A stretch of 64,000 bases of DNA, from positions 1 to 64,000 of the forward strand of contig CAVWYF010000032.1 of assembly GCA_963759095.1 (NCBI GenBank), read 5' to 3'. Positions 28,523 through 37,398 of the stretch are shown here, one piece after another. The position numbers and the translations under genes are program-made. The notes below the pieces were generated by a model. It had not been told where the DNA came from. It did no database searches and saw only the letters and a program-made list of their open reading frames with translations. Each line of letters begins with the position of its first letter. The first letter of the stretch is position 1. This DNA is from Anderseniella sp963759095 (GTDB lineage: Bacteria; Pseudomonadota; Alphaproteobacteria; Rhizobiales; Aestuariivirgaceae).

Positions 28523-29710
28523 CTACCTCTCTCCGAAGCGCTGCCTGAGAGCTGAAATCATTTTCAGGTTGAGCTGGCTTACCTGGGGATCGAGAGGAGC
28601 GGGCCTTGAAGACATTTTGGCCACCACCAGTTGCTGTTCAGGGAAGACATACAGGTTCTGGCCATGGATACCGATACAAAACATCATAGGACTGTCACCG
28701 CGTTCCACATACCACTTGTTTCGGTAGTGCATGTCCCTGCCGGGGAAATATTCGGCGAAGTCGCCACTAGCCCATGCTGCCGGATCGCCGTTGTTCAACA
28801 CATCTTCGACCCAGCGGTTTGGCAAAACCTGGCTAGTGCCCCTGTTCCCGCGGTTTGCGACAAGCAGGCCCACCCTGGCGAGGTCGCGCACGGTGACGCA
28901 CATGCCACCGGCAGCTCGTGGTGCGCCCAATCGGTCAACAGTAATGTAGGCAGATGTTTCGGCACCCATCGGTTGCCACAGATGCTGAGACATCAAATCG
29001 GCATACCGGGCACCGGCTGCCCGTTCGATAATCCAGGCCAGTAAATCGGTATTTGGCGATACGTAGTGAAACCGCCCCAGATGGGGTCCGTCGGTATCTG
29101 AGATCTGATGGAAGAAGCTACGCAGGTCGGACGCACTTTCGCCGGGCTCCAGCGGGTTCCATCCAGTTGATTTTCGATACTCGATGATCGCTCCGCTGGT
29201 CGCCTCGTAATCTTCATCAAAACGAATGCCGGTACGCATATCCAGCGCGTTTTGGACACTGGCGCCGTTCCAGGCCGTGCCTGCAATTTCCGGCACATAT
29301 TCAGTGATAGGTGAAGCAGTATCCAGAATGCCTCTATCGGCAAGAATGCCCGACAAGGCTCCAAGCATGGATTTGGAAACCGACATCAGGATGTGAGGTT
29401 TCTGGGCCCCGGCAGCATTGCGGTATTCCTCGGCAATAATGTTGCCCTTGTGGATTACAATGAATGCGTCGGTGTAGGTGGCGTCCAGGTAGTCTTTGAG
29501 ATTGAGGCCGTCATCAATCGGCAGATCAGTGAGGTCCTGCAAGTCCGACCGTAATTGCCAAACGTCTGCCGGGTCGTTGGGAATGTCAGCTGTCTGGATA
29601 ATCTCGCGAACATGGGAAAACGCCCATGAACTGAAGGGCGCCGTGCGCCAGTTGGCAAGTGTGACCTGATCTTCGCCGGCAGGTGGAAATTCTCGCATTA
29701 AATTGCTCAT
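28523..29710 (-). CDS. beta-lactamase-fold serine hydrolase (NylB / EstB-like)
   Basis: A 395-residue serine hydrolase of the class C beta-lactamase/esterase fold with no signal peptide, so probably cytoplasmic. The catalytic SxxK is SVSK at 110-113, and the second-motif Tyr is Tyr216 in FHYVSPN. The C-terminal part (FCIGIHGQNLYVFPEQQLVV) resembles 6-aminohexanoate-dimer hydrolase (NylB) and esterase EstB. Activity is likely on an amide or ester, not on beta-lactams. It is convergent with putA, stop codon to stop codon with no gap. Substrate unknown. Confidence 0.85.
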   Translation of the reverse strand: MSNLMREFPPAGEDQVTLANWRTAPFSSWAFSHVREIIQTADIPNDPADVWQLRSDLQDLTDLPIDDGLNLKDYLDATYTDAFIVIHKGNIIAEEYRNAAGAQKPHILMSVSKSMLGALSGILADRGILDTASPITEYVPEIAGTAWNGASVQNALDMRTGIRFDEDYEATSGAIIEYRKSTGWNPLEPGESASDLRSFFHQISDTDGPHLGRFHYVSPNTDLLAWIIERAAGARYADLMSQHLWQPMGAETSAYITVDRLGAPRAAGGMCVTVRDLARVGLLVANRGNRGTSQVLPNRWVEDVLNNGDPAAWASGDFAEYFPGRDMHYRNKWYVERGDSPMMFCIGIHGQNLYVFPEQQLVVAKMSSRPAPLDPQVSQLNLKMISALRQRFGER

Positions 29711-29786
29711 GGTCTGGTATTCAAGCTCCTGATTGAACTAGTCTCAGAACACAACACAACCAGAGCGGAACCAGGGATACAAGCAA

Positions 29787-30194
29787 ATGCAGCATTACAA
29801 GGCAGGATCCAGACCAACCAAGCAGGCACCAGCCAGTTATTTCACGGGGACCGTCTGGCAGGATCCGATTGTCGAGGCACCCGAACCTGCCCGTATTCGC
29901 GCCTTACGGGTTACTTTTGAGCCCGGTGCCCGCACAGCCTGGCATACCCATCCGCTGGGCCAGACATTGGTGGTATTGTCGGGTTCCGGGTTGTTTCAGA
30001 CCGAAGGCGGTGCGGTCACCGCGCTTAAACCGGGCGATGTCATGTGGATATCGCCCAATGAAAAGCACTGGCATGGTGCAACGCCGGAAAACGGCATGGT
30101 GCATATAGCTTTCCAGGAGGCACTGGACGGCACTCATGCGAACTGGCTGGAACACGTAACCGACGACGAATATCTGGTGCCGCCTTCAGCGTAA
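29787..30194 (+). CDS. cupin-domain protein, (R)-mandelonitrile-lyase-like
   Basis: A 135-residue single-cupin protein. Motif 1 is PGARTAWHTHPLGQTLVV, giving two metal histidines and a Gln where many cupins have Glu. Motif 2 is PGDVMWISPNEKHWHGA with the third histidine. The arrangement HTHPLGQ is that of the small manganese cupins that include bacterial (R)-selective hydroxynitrile lyases. That activity is often incidental, so the natural role is open. It is divergent from the serine hydrolase. Confidence 0.85.
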   Translation: MQHYKAGSRPTKQAPASYFTGTVWQDPIVEAPEPARIRALRVTFEPGARTAWHTHPLGQTLVVLSGSGLFQTEGGAVTALKPGDVMWISPNEKHWHGATPENGMVHIAFQEALDGTHANWLEHVTDDEYLVPPSA

Positions 30195-30280
30195 GGGGTA
30201 GCATGACACAGCAGCGTCATTTGTATTTTGCGTGAAAATACCTATCTCTTTGAAAACAACGTTTTTCGGGGGAATTGCAA

Positions 30281-31021
30281 TTGACCAGGAACGATCGCAG
30301 CAAATCAGGCACAAAACCGATTGTCGAACACCAATCGGGGCAGGCACCTGCTGTGAATAATGACGTAGACGGATTTCTCGCGCAATTGAAGGCAACACCG
30401 GTTCCGGCAAGTACCGGAAACGGCAAACTGGTGTTTGCCATGGATGCAACCATGAGCCGTCAGCCGAGCTGGGATGCGGCCTTGCAAACCCAGGCCGAGA
30501 TGTTTCGTGAAGCCGGACGGATTGGCGGGCTTGATGTCCAGTTGATCTATTTTCGTGGCTTTGGCGAATGCAGAGCATCGAAGTGGGTGTCGGATGCGGA
30601 AGGCCTGGCCCGCCTGATGACCACAGTGGACTGTCGTGGCGGCAATACCCAGATCGAAAAAGTGTTGAAGCACGTTCGCAAGGAAGCCCAGGCCGGGAAG
30701 GTCAATGCGGTAGTCTATGTGGGCGACTGCATGGAGGAAAATATTGACCATTTATGCCAGCAGGCAGGTGAAATCGGCTTGCTCGGCGTGCGCATGTTCC
30801 TGTTCCAGGAGGGAAATGACCCCATCGCCCAGAACGCCTTCAGGGAAATTGCCCGCCTGACCGGTGGTGCATACAGTCGTTTTGATTCAGGCTCGGCAGA
30901 TCACCTGCGCGAGTTACTGTCGGCAGTTGCTGTCTATGCTGCGGGTGGGCGCGCTGCACTTGAAGATTTCTCCGGCGCCAAGGGAAAAGGGCCTCGCGGG
31001 TTGCTGGAGCAACTGAACTGA
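30281..31021 (+). CDS. von Willebrand factor A-like protein
   Basis: A soluble protein of about 246 residues. A VWA/MIDAS-like core begins LVFAMDATMSR (Asp-x-Thr-x-Ser, a variant of DxSxS) and continues with a beta strand VNAVVYVGDCME and a final VRMFLFQEG...FREIARLTGGAYSRF, as in VWA domains. The first 45 residues are polar. A TTG at 30281 is preferred because GGGGGAA ends six bases upstream; TTG 30275 is too close to it. The stop overlaps the next ATG (TGATG), so it is co-translated with the J-domain membrane protein. The partner or ligand is unknown. Confidence 0.8.
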   Translation: MTRNDRSKSGTKPIVEHQSGQAPAVNNDVDGFLAQLKATPVPASTGNGKLVFAMDATMSRQPSWDAALQTQAEMFREAGRIGGLDVQLIYFRGFGECRASKWVSDAEGLARLMTTVDCRGGNTQIEKVLKHVRKEAQAGKVNAVVYVGDCMEENIDHLCQQAGEIGLLGVRMFLFQEGNDPIAQNAFREIARLTGGAYSRFDSGSADHLRELLSAVAVYAAGGRAALEDFSGAKGKGPRGLLEQLN

Positions 31022-31713
31022 TGCCATACGCCATTGCCGCCATCGCCGTATTCGTCGCTGCTGTCTTGCTGCTTCCGCGTCTGGTCAATGCCAATCCAGC
31101 AACAATTGCGCGTGCAGGTCGTGGGACAGCCTCGGGTACAGTCTTTGCCATGGCAGCATTTTTTGCCCTTCGCGGCCTGTTGCCAATAGCCATACCGCTA
31201 TTCCTGTTCGGCCTGTTTCTCCTCGGAGCCCAGCGCGGTTTCAATCGTACCAACAAGTCGCCGGGCCAGAAATCCAGTGTCCGCACATCAATTCTGGACA
31301 TGTGGTTGAACCATGATGACGGCTCCATGGACGGAACCATACTGTCCGGGAGCTATACCGGACAGCAGTTGTCGGAACTGGACTTGCCGGAACTGCTGCA
31401 ACTGCTGGGCGAATGCGTGTCGGCAGGAGACCAGAGCGAAGCTCTACTTATGGCCTACCTGGACCGTGTCCACCCGCAATGGCGCGAGCAGGCGGGATCG
31501 GCAGGCGGCAGTCAGGCCACGGGGTCAATGAGCAGGGAAGATGCGCTGGACATACTCGGCCTTAAGGAAGGTGCGACCGAAAAGGACATCCGCACCGCGT
31601 ACCGCAAGATGATGAAAAAGCATCATCCCGATAGTGGAGGATCGGCCTATCTGGCGGCTCGTATAAACGAAGCCAATGATGTGCTGACCGACAGCAAGCC
31701 CCAGGAACACTGA
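31021..31713 (+). CDS. membrane-anchored protein with C-terminal J domain
   Basis: A 230-residue inner-membrane protein with helices at about 3-22 and 40-66. A middle domain (LSELDLPELLQLLGEC, about 110-150) is followed by a short J domain at the C-terminus with LDILGLKEGATEKDIRTAYRKMMKKHHPD. The HPD tripeptide that stimulates DnaK ATPase is intact. Type III J proteins of this shape (DjlA/TerB-J type) recruit Hsp70 to a client at the membrane. It is coupled to the VWA gene by a one-base overlap, so the pair probably acts together. Function not established. Confidence 0.82.
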   Translation: MPYAIAAIAVFVAAVLLLPRLVNANPATIARAGRGTASGTVFAMAAFFALRGLLPIAIPLFLFGLFLLGAQRGFNRTNKSPGQKSSVRTSILDMWLNHDDGSMDGTILSGSYTGQQLSELDLPELLQLLGECVSAGDQSEALLMAYLDRVHPQWREQAGSAGGSQATGSMSREDALDILGLKEGATEKDIRTAYRKMMKKHHPDSGGSAYLAARINEANDVLTDSKPQEH

Positions 31714-31746
31714 AAACCCCGCCCGGACATTTTGCCGGACGGGTTT
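31714..31746. terminator. probable bidirectional terminator between the J-domain and carboxypeptidase genes
   Basis: AAAACCCCGCCCGG pairs imperfectly with CCGGACGGGTTT across a short loop (ACATTTTG). It lies directly between two convergent genes, with A-rich and T-rich flanks that suit both directions. Confidence 0.6.
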
Positions 31747-31770
31747 CGTGTCGTCTGCTGAAATGGTGCC

Positions 31771-33417
31771 CTAACTCGCAGGTGCCAGGGGGAAACAACC
31801 GACACCGGCCTGTTTGAGCTGGCGGCAGGCCCGCGTGGCTTGTTTCTTGTTCAGGCCCGAAAAACGGGCGCGATAAAGCGTATTGCCGTTCTTGGCCACT
31901 GGCATGAGGAACGCAGTCGCAGTCTTCAATTCCGCGACCTGGCGTGTCTTGGCAGCGGCCAGCCTGTCGCGGGCGCCTTCACGGGTTGGGAACGCGCCGA
32001 TCTGGATGTTCCACGAGGCTTGATGCGTTGAACTTGTTTGTTTTTCTCCCGTCCGATCTTCAGCAGATGCCGTGGCGGCCAGGGCCTCGGAGAGAGAACT
32101 GGTTTGAACGGACGCCTGTAAAGGCTGCTGTGCGGACGGTAAAATTCGGGATTGATCTTTTCCTGGTGCTGCCGATGCAGCCAGTTGACCGACTGCGTCG
32201 GCAACAACCAAACTATCGCCCTTGGTCTCAGTCGATGGAACAACTACGGACGTGAATGTAACCCCGTTTGCAGGCAGGCTGATGTCGGCTTGCCGGGTAG
32301 TTGTCGGTAGCGGGTTCTGGACTACCAGAGCACCAACGGGGTCAGCGACCGGTACTGTGTGCTCATAAGCTGAAGCCAGCTTGGCGAGTTGTGCGGTATC
32401 GGTTTGTTTCAGGCCAGGTTTTTCACGGGGTATGGGCACCAACCTGGAATCTGTATCGGACGGATTTTCGGATTTTGCCTTGTTGATTTTCGAAGCGCGT
32501 GCAGCCGAGGACGCGCTGTAGCCCGGCGGGTTGCCGGCAACCATGGCGATTTTCTTGCTTCCGCGGGATGCCTTTCGCAGGTCCCGTTTCAGAATCTTGG
32601 TCATGAACGCATTACGCGAGCGCCCGCTGCGCCCGCCGATGACAACTGCAACAAGGCTGCGAGTGCCAAGAGTTCGTGAAGACAGCAGGTTGAACCCGGA
32701 AGCGCGGGTGTAACCTGTCTTGATGCCGTCAACCCCTTTGAGCTTGCCGAGCAGTCGATTGTGATTCCGGTAATTGCGCTTGCCATACTTGAAAGAGCGT
32801 GTCGCAAAATGTTTGTAATATTTCGGAAAGTCGCGCTGGATCCGAAGGCCAAGTGTCGCCATGTCCCTCGCGGTTGTGACCTGCAGCTTGTCGGGAAGAC
32901 CATTTGGATTGGTGAATTTGGTCCGCGTCATGCCCATGGCGCGAGCCTGCCGGGTCATGCGCTCGGCAAATCCCTTCTTGGAACCGCCGATGTGCTCGGC
33001 AACCACCATTGCGGCGTCGTTGGCAGACTTGGTAATCAGCGCAAACATCGCATTACGGGCCGTGATGGTTGAACCAACTCTCAATCCAAGCTTTGACGGT
33101 TGTTGGGCGGCGGCGAGCTTTGACACCTTCATGGGCGTGGAAAACGACATGCGGCCGGCGTCGATTTCCTGAAACATCAGGTACAGCGTCATGACTTTGG
33201 TCAGTGAGGCAGGAAAGCGTTCTGCATCAATGTTGTTGGAGTAGATGATCTTGCCGGTTGAAGCATCCACCGTGACTGCACTGAATGCCGGCCTCGCCAA
33301 TGCCGGCCGATTTGCACTCGCAGTCAGAAGCAGAGACAGGATAAGCACCATTACAATGGCCAGACCCTTGTCATAGCCTGAGTGAGATCTGAATTTACCG
33401 GTTGATGAAATACCCAT
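31771..33417 (-). CDS. D-alanyl-D-alanine carboxypeptidase (PBP5/6 type) with SPOR domain
   Basis: Periplasmic enzyme trimming the terminal D-Ala of peptidoglycan stem peptides. The signal sequence or anchor is LAIVMVLILSLLLTASA at about 19-35. The S11 peptidase domain carries SLTK (Ser71, Lys74), SAN (Ser131) and KTG (Lys233), numbered from the ATG at 33417. A low-complexity linker follows, then a C-terminal SPOR domain (WNIQIGAFPTREGARDRL, about 470-545) that binds denuded glycan at the division site. A GTG at 33477 would add 20 residues before the signal and is less likely. This DacF-like protein with SPOR is common in Hyphomicrobiales. Confidence 0.92.
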   Translation of the reverse strand: MGISSTGKFRSHSGYDKGLAIVMVLILSLLLTASANRPALARPAFSAVTVDASTGKIIYSNNIDAERFPASLTKVMTLYLMFQEIDAGRMSFSTPMKVSKLAAAQQPSKLGLRVGSTITARNAMFALITKSANDAAMVVAEHIGGSKKGFAERMTRQARAMGMTRTKFTNPNGLPDKLQVTTARDMATLGLRIQRDFPKYYKHFATRSFKYGKRNYRNHNRLLGKLKGVDGIKTGYTRASGFNLLSSRTLGTRSLVAVVIGGRSGRSRNAFMTKILKRDLRKASRGSKKIAMVAGNPPGYSASSAARASKINKAKSENPSDTDSRLVPIPREKPGLKQTDTAQLAKLASAYEHTVPVADPVGALVVQNPLPTTTRQADISLPANGVTFTSVVVPSTETKGDSLVVADAVGQLAASAAPGKDQSRILPSAQQPLQASVQTSSLSEALAATASAEDRTGEKQTSSTHQASWNIQIGAFPTREGARDRLAAAKTRQVAELKTATAFLMPVAKNGNTLYRARFSGLNKKQATRACRQLKQAGVGCFPLAPAS

Positions 33418-33861
33418 GACACCCACTATCCATCGAGTTTCACGATCCACCTGCTGTGAACCGCTTGATTGAGACACTTAGCTGAATTCTTCCCCAAATC
33501 AACAAAGTTACAGTCGCAGGTGCGCCATAGAACTGTTGGGATAAAGGAACTTTGATACCGGTCAATTTGCCGGCGAACAAAACCTGACACTCACTAACAG
33601 TTCGGACAATTACGCGCCCGCATTTTCCGGGCCATCAGGCAGATTGCCGCCAGAATGGCCCAATGACCCCCGGTTCATCGAAAACAAATCATGAAGGAGG
33701 ACCCTTACTAACCGGTAAACGGGGCAACCATCGGGCAATGTTTCTCTTCTGGTGAAAACTTTTTATGCTGCACTGCACAAAAATACTTGACAAAAAATGG
33801 TGCAGTGCATATATCAACGTTATCCGATGAGTTCGGGGTCACACAAACCAAGGATTTTACA
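33418..33861. other. 444-base intergenic region upstream of the phasin gene
   Basis: No gene is seen. It contains the promoter/operator of the phasin gene (33769-33815) and presumably the divergent promoter of the carboxypeptidase gene. An in-frame ATG at 33787 overlaps the -35 box and is not a real start. Confidence 0.6.
33769..33815 (+). promoter_or_regulatory. phasin promoter with two inverted operator sites (PhaR-like)
   Basis: A near-perfect sigma-70 promoter: -35 TTGACA at 33787-33792, a 17-base spacer and -10 TATATC at 33810-33815. TGCACTGCA (33769-33777) and its reverse complement TGCAGTGCA (33801-33809) lie 32 bases apart centre to centre, about three helical turns. The second fills the spacer end up to the -10 box. 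TGC-rich sites before phasin genes are the targets of the repressor PhaR in Paracoccus and relatives, so repression relieved by polyhydroxyalkanoate is likely. Confidence 0.7.
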
Positions 33862-34206
33862 ATGTTCAAGTCATTCGAAGAAATGCAGGCCGCAGGCAAA
33901 CAGAATTTTGAAGCATACGTTGCAAGCGCGAACGCCTTCAACCAGAGCTTGCAGACACTGGCTACCGAAGCTGCTGATTACACCAAGAAGTCTTTTGAAG
34001 ACACAGTTGCACTGACCGAAAAGGTTGTTGCTTCCAAGTCTGTCGAAAAGGCTGTTGAACTGCAGCAGGCACACGTCACGAAGGCTTATGAAGGCTTCAT
34101 GGCGCAGGCCACCAAGATGAACCAGTTCTACATGGATGCTGCCAAGGATGCATATAAGCCGCTCGAAGCGGAAATCGAAAAGTTCGCTCCAAAGGCAACC
34201 AAATAA
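33862..34206 (+). CDS. phaP: phasin family protein
   Basis: A small (114-residue) helical protein that coats polyhydroxyalkanoate granules. The sequence is the typical phasin_2 pattern: MFKSFEEMQAAGKQNFEAYV, then amphipathic helices with ADYTKKSFEDTVALTEKVV and a C-terminal AKDAYKPLEAEIEKFAPKA. The ATG at 33862 has CAAGGA seven bases upstream and lies 46 bases after the -10 box, which fixes the start. The gene stands alone between its promoter and a strong terminator. It could also be a PHA-independent phasin-like protein, but the operator argues for PHA control. Confidence 0.92.
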   Translation: MFKSFEEMQAAGKQNFEAYVASANAFNQSLQTLATEAADYTKKSFEDTVALTEKVVASKSVEKAVELQQAHVTKAYEGFMAQATKMNQFYMDAAKDAYKPLEAEIEKFAPKATK

Positions 34207-34256
34207 GTCGCGCTTTATATCCGGGGGGAGCCTTCTCCCAATTTCATCTGCTACTG

Positions 34257-34291
34257 AAAACCGCCTGACACGCTTTGTCAGGCGGTTTTTT
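34257..34291 (+). terminator. rho-independent terminator of the phasin gene
   Basis: A perfect ten-base stem, CCGCCTGACA (34261-34270) with TGTCAGGCGG (34276-34285), a five-base loop and a run of T. The A-run before the stem extends pairing with the T-run. It lies about 50 bases after the phasin stop. Confidence 0.9.
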
Positions 34292-34457
34292 GTGTCTGAT
34301 TTTGGCTATATTATTTCTCTACACAGGAAAGTTTACTGCAAACCCTCGTATCTCACCCATTGACGCCTATATGCTAGGGCATGGATGATTGCTTTGTCCG
34401 ATGGTCGTGACAGTTCACCTCAGATGGACGTCCTGTTTAATCGTGTATGGTTTTTCT

Positions 34458-34808
34458 ATGTCTATTTATCTGTCTGACAAAGACAACAAGGATGATGAGG
34501 ACGGCGGTGGCGAAAGCCAGACCGGTGTCATCACGCGCGAGCAGGTGAAAACCAAGAAGCCCAGCATGTACAAGGTGCTTCTTTTGAACGATGATTACAC
34601 GCCCATGGAGTTCGTGGTGCACGTACTGGAACGGTTCTTCGGTAAAAACCGGGAAGAGGCTACCGTCGTTATGTTACATGTGCATCAAAAGGGCGTCGGT
34701 GTATGTGGGGTCTACACCTACGAAATTGCGGAAACAAAAATTACACAAGTCATGGATTTTGCCAGACAGCACTCGCATCCGCTGCAATGCACCATGGAAA
34801 AGGAATAG
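34458..34808 (+). CDS. clpS: ATP-dependent Clp protease adaptor ClpS
   Basis: Delivers N-degron substrates to ClpAP. The 116-residue protein has an acidic, flexible N-terminus (DKDNKDDEDGGGES) and the folded core from YKVLLLNDDYTPMEFVVHVL, the residues that bind N-terminal bulky side chains, to HPLQCTMEKE. The ATG at 34458 gives the usual length; a longer form from 34389 would add a hydrophobic stretch not seen in the family. clpA follows nine bases after the stop, the standard arrangement. Confidence 0.96.
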   Translation: MSIYLSDKDNKDDEDGGGESQTGVITREQVKTKKPSMYKVLLLNDDYTPMEFVVHVLERFFGKNREEATVVMLHVHQKGVGVCGVYTYEIAETKITQVMDFARQHSHPLQCTMEKE

Positions 34809-34817
34809 GAGCCTCAC

Positions 34818-37271
34818 GTGCCCACATTTTCTCGTAGTCTCGAACAGGCGCTACACAGGGCTCTGGCATTGGCCAGTGATCGCAGCCACGAATATGCGAC
34901 GCTGGAGCACTTGTTACTTGCCTTGGTAGATGACAAGGATGCAGCATCGGTCATGCGCGCATGCAGTGTTGACGTGGACCAGTTGCGCCGCAGCCTGGAA
35001 AATTATGTCGACAACGATCTGGCAAGCCTGGTGATGGCAACAGGCGATGACGCCAAGCCGACTGCCGGCTTCCAGCGCGTGATCCAGCGTGCCGTCATTC
35101 ATGTGCAGTCATCGGGTCGTGAAGAGGTAACAGGTGCCAATGTGCTTGTTGCCATATTTGCCGAACGCGAAAGCCACGCTGCCTACTTCCTGCAGGAACA
35201 GGACATGACGCGATACGACGCGGTCAATTTCATCTCCCATGGCATCGCCAAGAAGCCCGGACTGTCGGAAAGCCGTTCAGTGCAAGGTTCTCCTTCGGAT
35301 GAAGACGGTGATGACGGCGAAGACGTAATTGACGGTGAAAAGTCCGGCGATGCGTTGGACAATTTCTGTATCAATCTTAACCAGAAAGCCACCGACGGCA
35401 AGATCGATCCGCTGATTGGCCGCGAGTTTGAAGTCAACCGGACCATCCAGGTATTGTGCCGCAGATCCAAGAACAACCCGTTGTTCGTCGGTGACCCCGG
35501 TGTCGGCAAAACGGCAATCGCCGAAGGTCTTGCCCGCAAGATAGTCAAGGGTGAAGTGCCGGAGGTGCTGAAGGAATGCACCATCTTCCAGTTGGACATG
35601 GGCGTCCTGCTGGCAGGCACGCGCTATCGCGGAGATTTCGAAGAGCGCCTCAAGGCGGTGATAAAAGAAATTGAGGAATATGATGGAGCCATCATGTTCA
35701 TCGACGAAATCCACACTGTAATCGGGGCTGGGGCCACCTCCGGCGGGGCAATGGACGCCTCCAATCTGCTCAAACCGGCCTTATCTGCAGGGTCTCTGCG
35801 GTGCATGGGGTCGACCACCTACAAGGAATATCGCCAACATTTCGAGAAGGACAGGGCACTGGTGCGCCGGTTCCAGAAAATAGATGTCAAGGAACCGTCT
35901 GTACCCGATGCAATCAAGATACTGACTGGTCTGAAACCCTATTTCGAGGAGTTTCACAAGGTTCGCTATACCAACGACGCCATCAAGTCGGCCGTGGAAC
36001 TGTCCAGCCGGTACATTAACGACCGGAAATTGCCGGACAAGGCAATTGACGTGATTGATGAAAGCGGCGCGTCACAGATGTTGCTGGCTGAAAACAAGCG
36101 CAAGAAAACTATCGATGTCAAAGATATCGAGGATGTCGTTGCGACCATGGCCCGCATCCCGCCGAAATCCGTATCCAAGAATGACCAGGAACTGCTCAAG
36201 GACCTGGACACGGAACTGAAACGCGTCGTGTTTGGCCAGGACGCTGCGATCAGCGCGCTGTCATCCGCGATCAAGCTGTCGCGTGCCGGCCTGCGCGAAC
36301 CGGAAAAGCCGATAGGCTGTTATCTGTTCTCCGGTCCGACAGGGGTCGGAAAAACCGAAGTGGCCAAGCAACTGGCAGCCGTTCTGGGTGTAGAGTTGCT
36401 GCGCTTTGACATGTCTGAGTACATGGAGCGGCATTCTGTCTCCCGCCTGATCGGTGCCCCTCCGGGCTATGTTGGTTTTGACCAGGGCGGCCTGCTGACC
36501 GACGGCATTGATCAGAATCCGTACAGCGTGTTGTTGCTGGACGAGATCGAAAAGGCGCATCCGGACCTGTTCAATATCCTGCTGCAGGTCATGGATCACG
36601 GCAAGCTGACGGATCACAACGGCAAGTCGATCGATTTCCGTAATGTCATACTGATCATGACCACCAATGCAGGTGCCGCCGATCTGGCGAAATCCGCGTT
36701 TGGCTTTACCCGGTCCAAGCGCGAAGGCGATGACAGTGAAGCTATCACGAAGATGTTCACGCCGGAGTTCCGCAACCGCCTTGATTCAGTGATCGGATTC
36801 GGACATTTGCCGCCGGAAGTCGTGCGCATGGTGGTGCAGAAGTTTGTCCTGCAACTGGAAGCGCAACTGGATGAACGCCAGATCAATATTGAACTGTCGG
36901 ACGATGCAGCCGACTGGCTGGCCCGTGAAGGCTATGACGAACAGATGGGCGCGCGGCCGTTGTCTCGTGTCATCCAGAAGTACATCAAGCAGCCACTGGC
37001 GGATGAAGTTCTGTTCGGCAAGCTGGTCAAGGGCGGCACGGTAAGCGTTCTCCTCGGCAAGGACGAACAGGGGCTTGATGAACTCAAGTTCAAGTTCCTG
37101 TCGCGTGACCAGGAGAAGGCTCTGCCAAAACCGGTCGAGCGTAAATCGCTGCCACGCAACAAGAAACCTGGTGCAAAGAAGGCACACACACCGTCACCTG
37201 CATCCAAAGCCGCACCGAAAAAGAAAAAGGGTGATGGCGGCACGTCGGGGCGCACCGAGAAGGTCAAGTAG
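34818..37271 (+). CDS. clpA: ATP-dependent Clp protease ATPase subunit ClpA
   Basis: Hexameric unfoldase that feeds ClpP. A Clp-N domain (about 1-140) is followed by AAA1 with GDPGVGKTA near 230 and AAA2 with GPTGVGKTEV near 510, and a ClpA-type D2-small domain. The C-terminus (about 775-817) is an unusually long Lys/Pro-rich tail (KKPGAKKAHTPSPASKAAPK), which looks disordered. The start is GTG with AGGAG six bases upstream, overlapping the clpS stop region, so translation is coupled. clpP is elsewhere. Confidence 0.97.
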   Translation: MPTFSRSLEQALHRALALASDRSHEYATLEHLLLALVDDKDAASVMRACSVDVDQLRRSLENYVDNDLASLVMATGDDAKPTAGFQRVIQRAVIHVQSSGREEVTGANVLVAIFAERESHAAYFLQEQDMTRYDAVNFISHGIAKKPGLSESRSVQGSPSDEDGDDGEDVIDGEKSGDALDNFCINLNQKATDGKIDPLIGREFEVNRTIQVLCRRSKNNPLFVGDPGVGKTAIAEGLARKIVKGEVPEVLKECTIFQLDMGVLLAGTRYRGDFEERLKAVIKEIEEYDGAIMFIDEIHTVIGAGATSGGAMDASNLLKPALSAGSLRCMGSTTYKEYRQHFEKDRALVRRFQKIDVKEPSVPDAIKILTGLKPYFEEFHKVRYTNDAIKSAVELSSRYINDRKLPDKAIDVIDESGASQMLLAENKRKKTIDVKDIEDVVATMARIPPKSVSKNDQELLKDLDTELKRVVFGQDAAISALSSAIKLSRAGLREPEKPIGCYLFSGPTGVGKTEVAKQLAAVLGVELLRFDMSEYMERHSVSRLIGAPPGYVGFDQGGLLTDGIDQNPYSVLLLDEIEKAHPDLFNILLQVMDHGKLTDHNGKSIDFRNVILIMTTNAGAADLAKSAFGFTRSKREGDDSEAITKMFTPEFRNRLDSVIGFGHLPPEVVRMVVQKFVLQLEAQLDERQINIELSDDAADWLAREGYDEQMGARPLSRVIQKYIKQPLADEVLFGKLVKGGTVSVLLGKDEQGLDELKFKFLSRDQEKALPKPVERKSLPRNKKPGAKKAHTPSPASKAAPKKKKGDGGTSGRTEKVK

Positions 37272-37312
37272 CACGCGACCGGGTAGACACACGGAAGAAC
37301 TGGATAAATATG

Positions 37313-37342
37313 CGCCGGGCCCCTGATCAGGTCCGGCGTTTT
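37313..37342 (+). terminator. terminator after clpA
   Basis: CGCCGG (37313-37318) pairs with CCGGCG (37333-37338), with an inner CCTGATCAGG palindrome, followed by TTTT. It lies about 45 bases after the clpA stop. Confidence 0.6.
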
Positions 37343-37398
37343 CGCATGCGAACCATGCGGTCGCGCGGGTTGCGGCAAGCCCGTCTGTGCCGGTAGAC

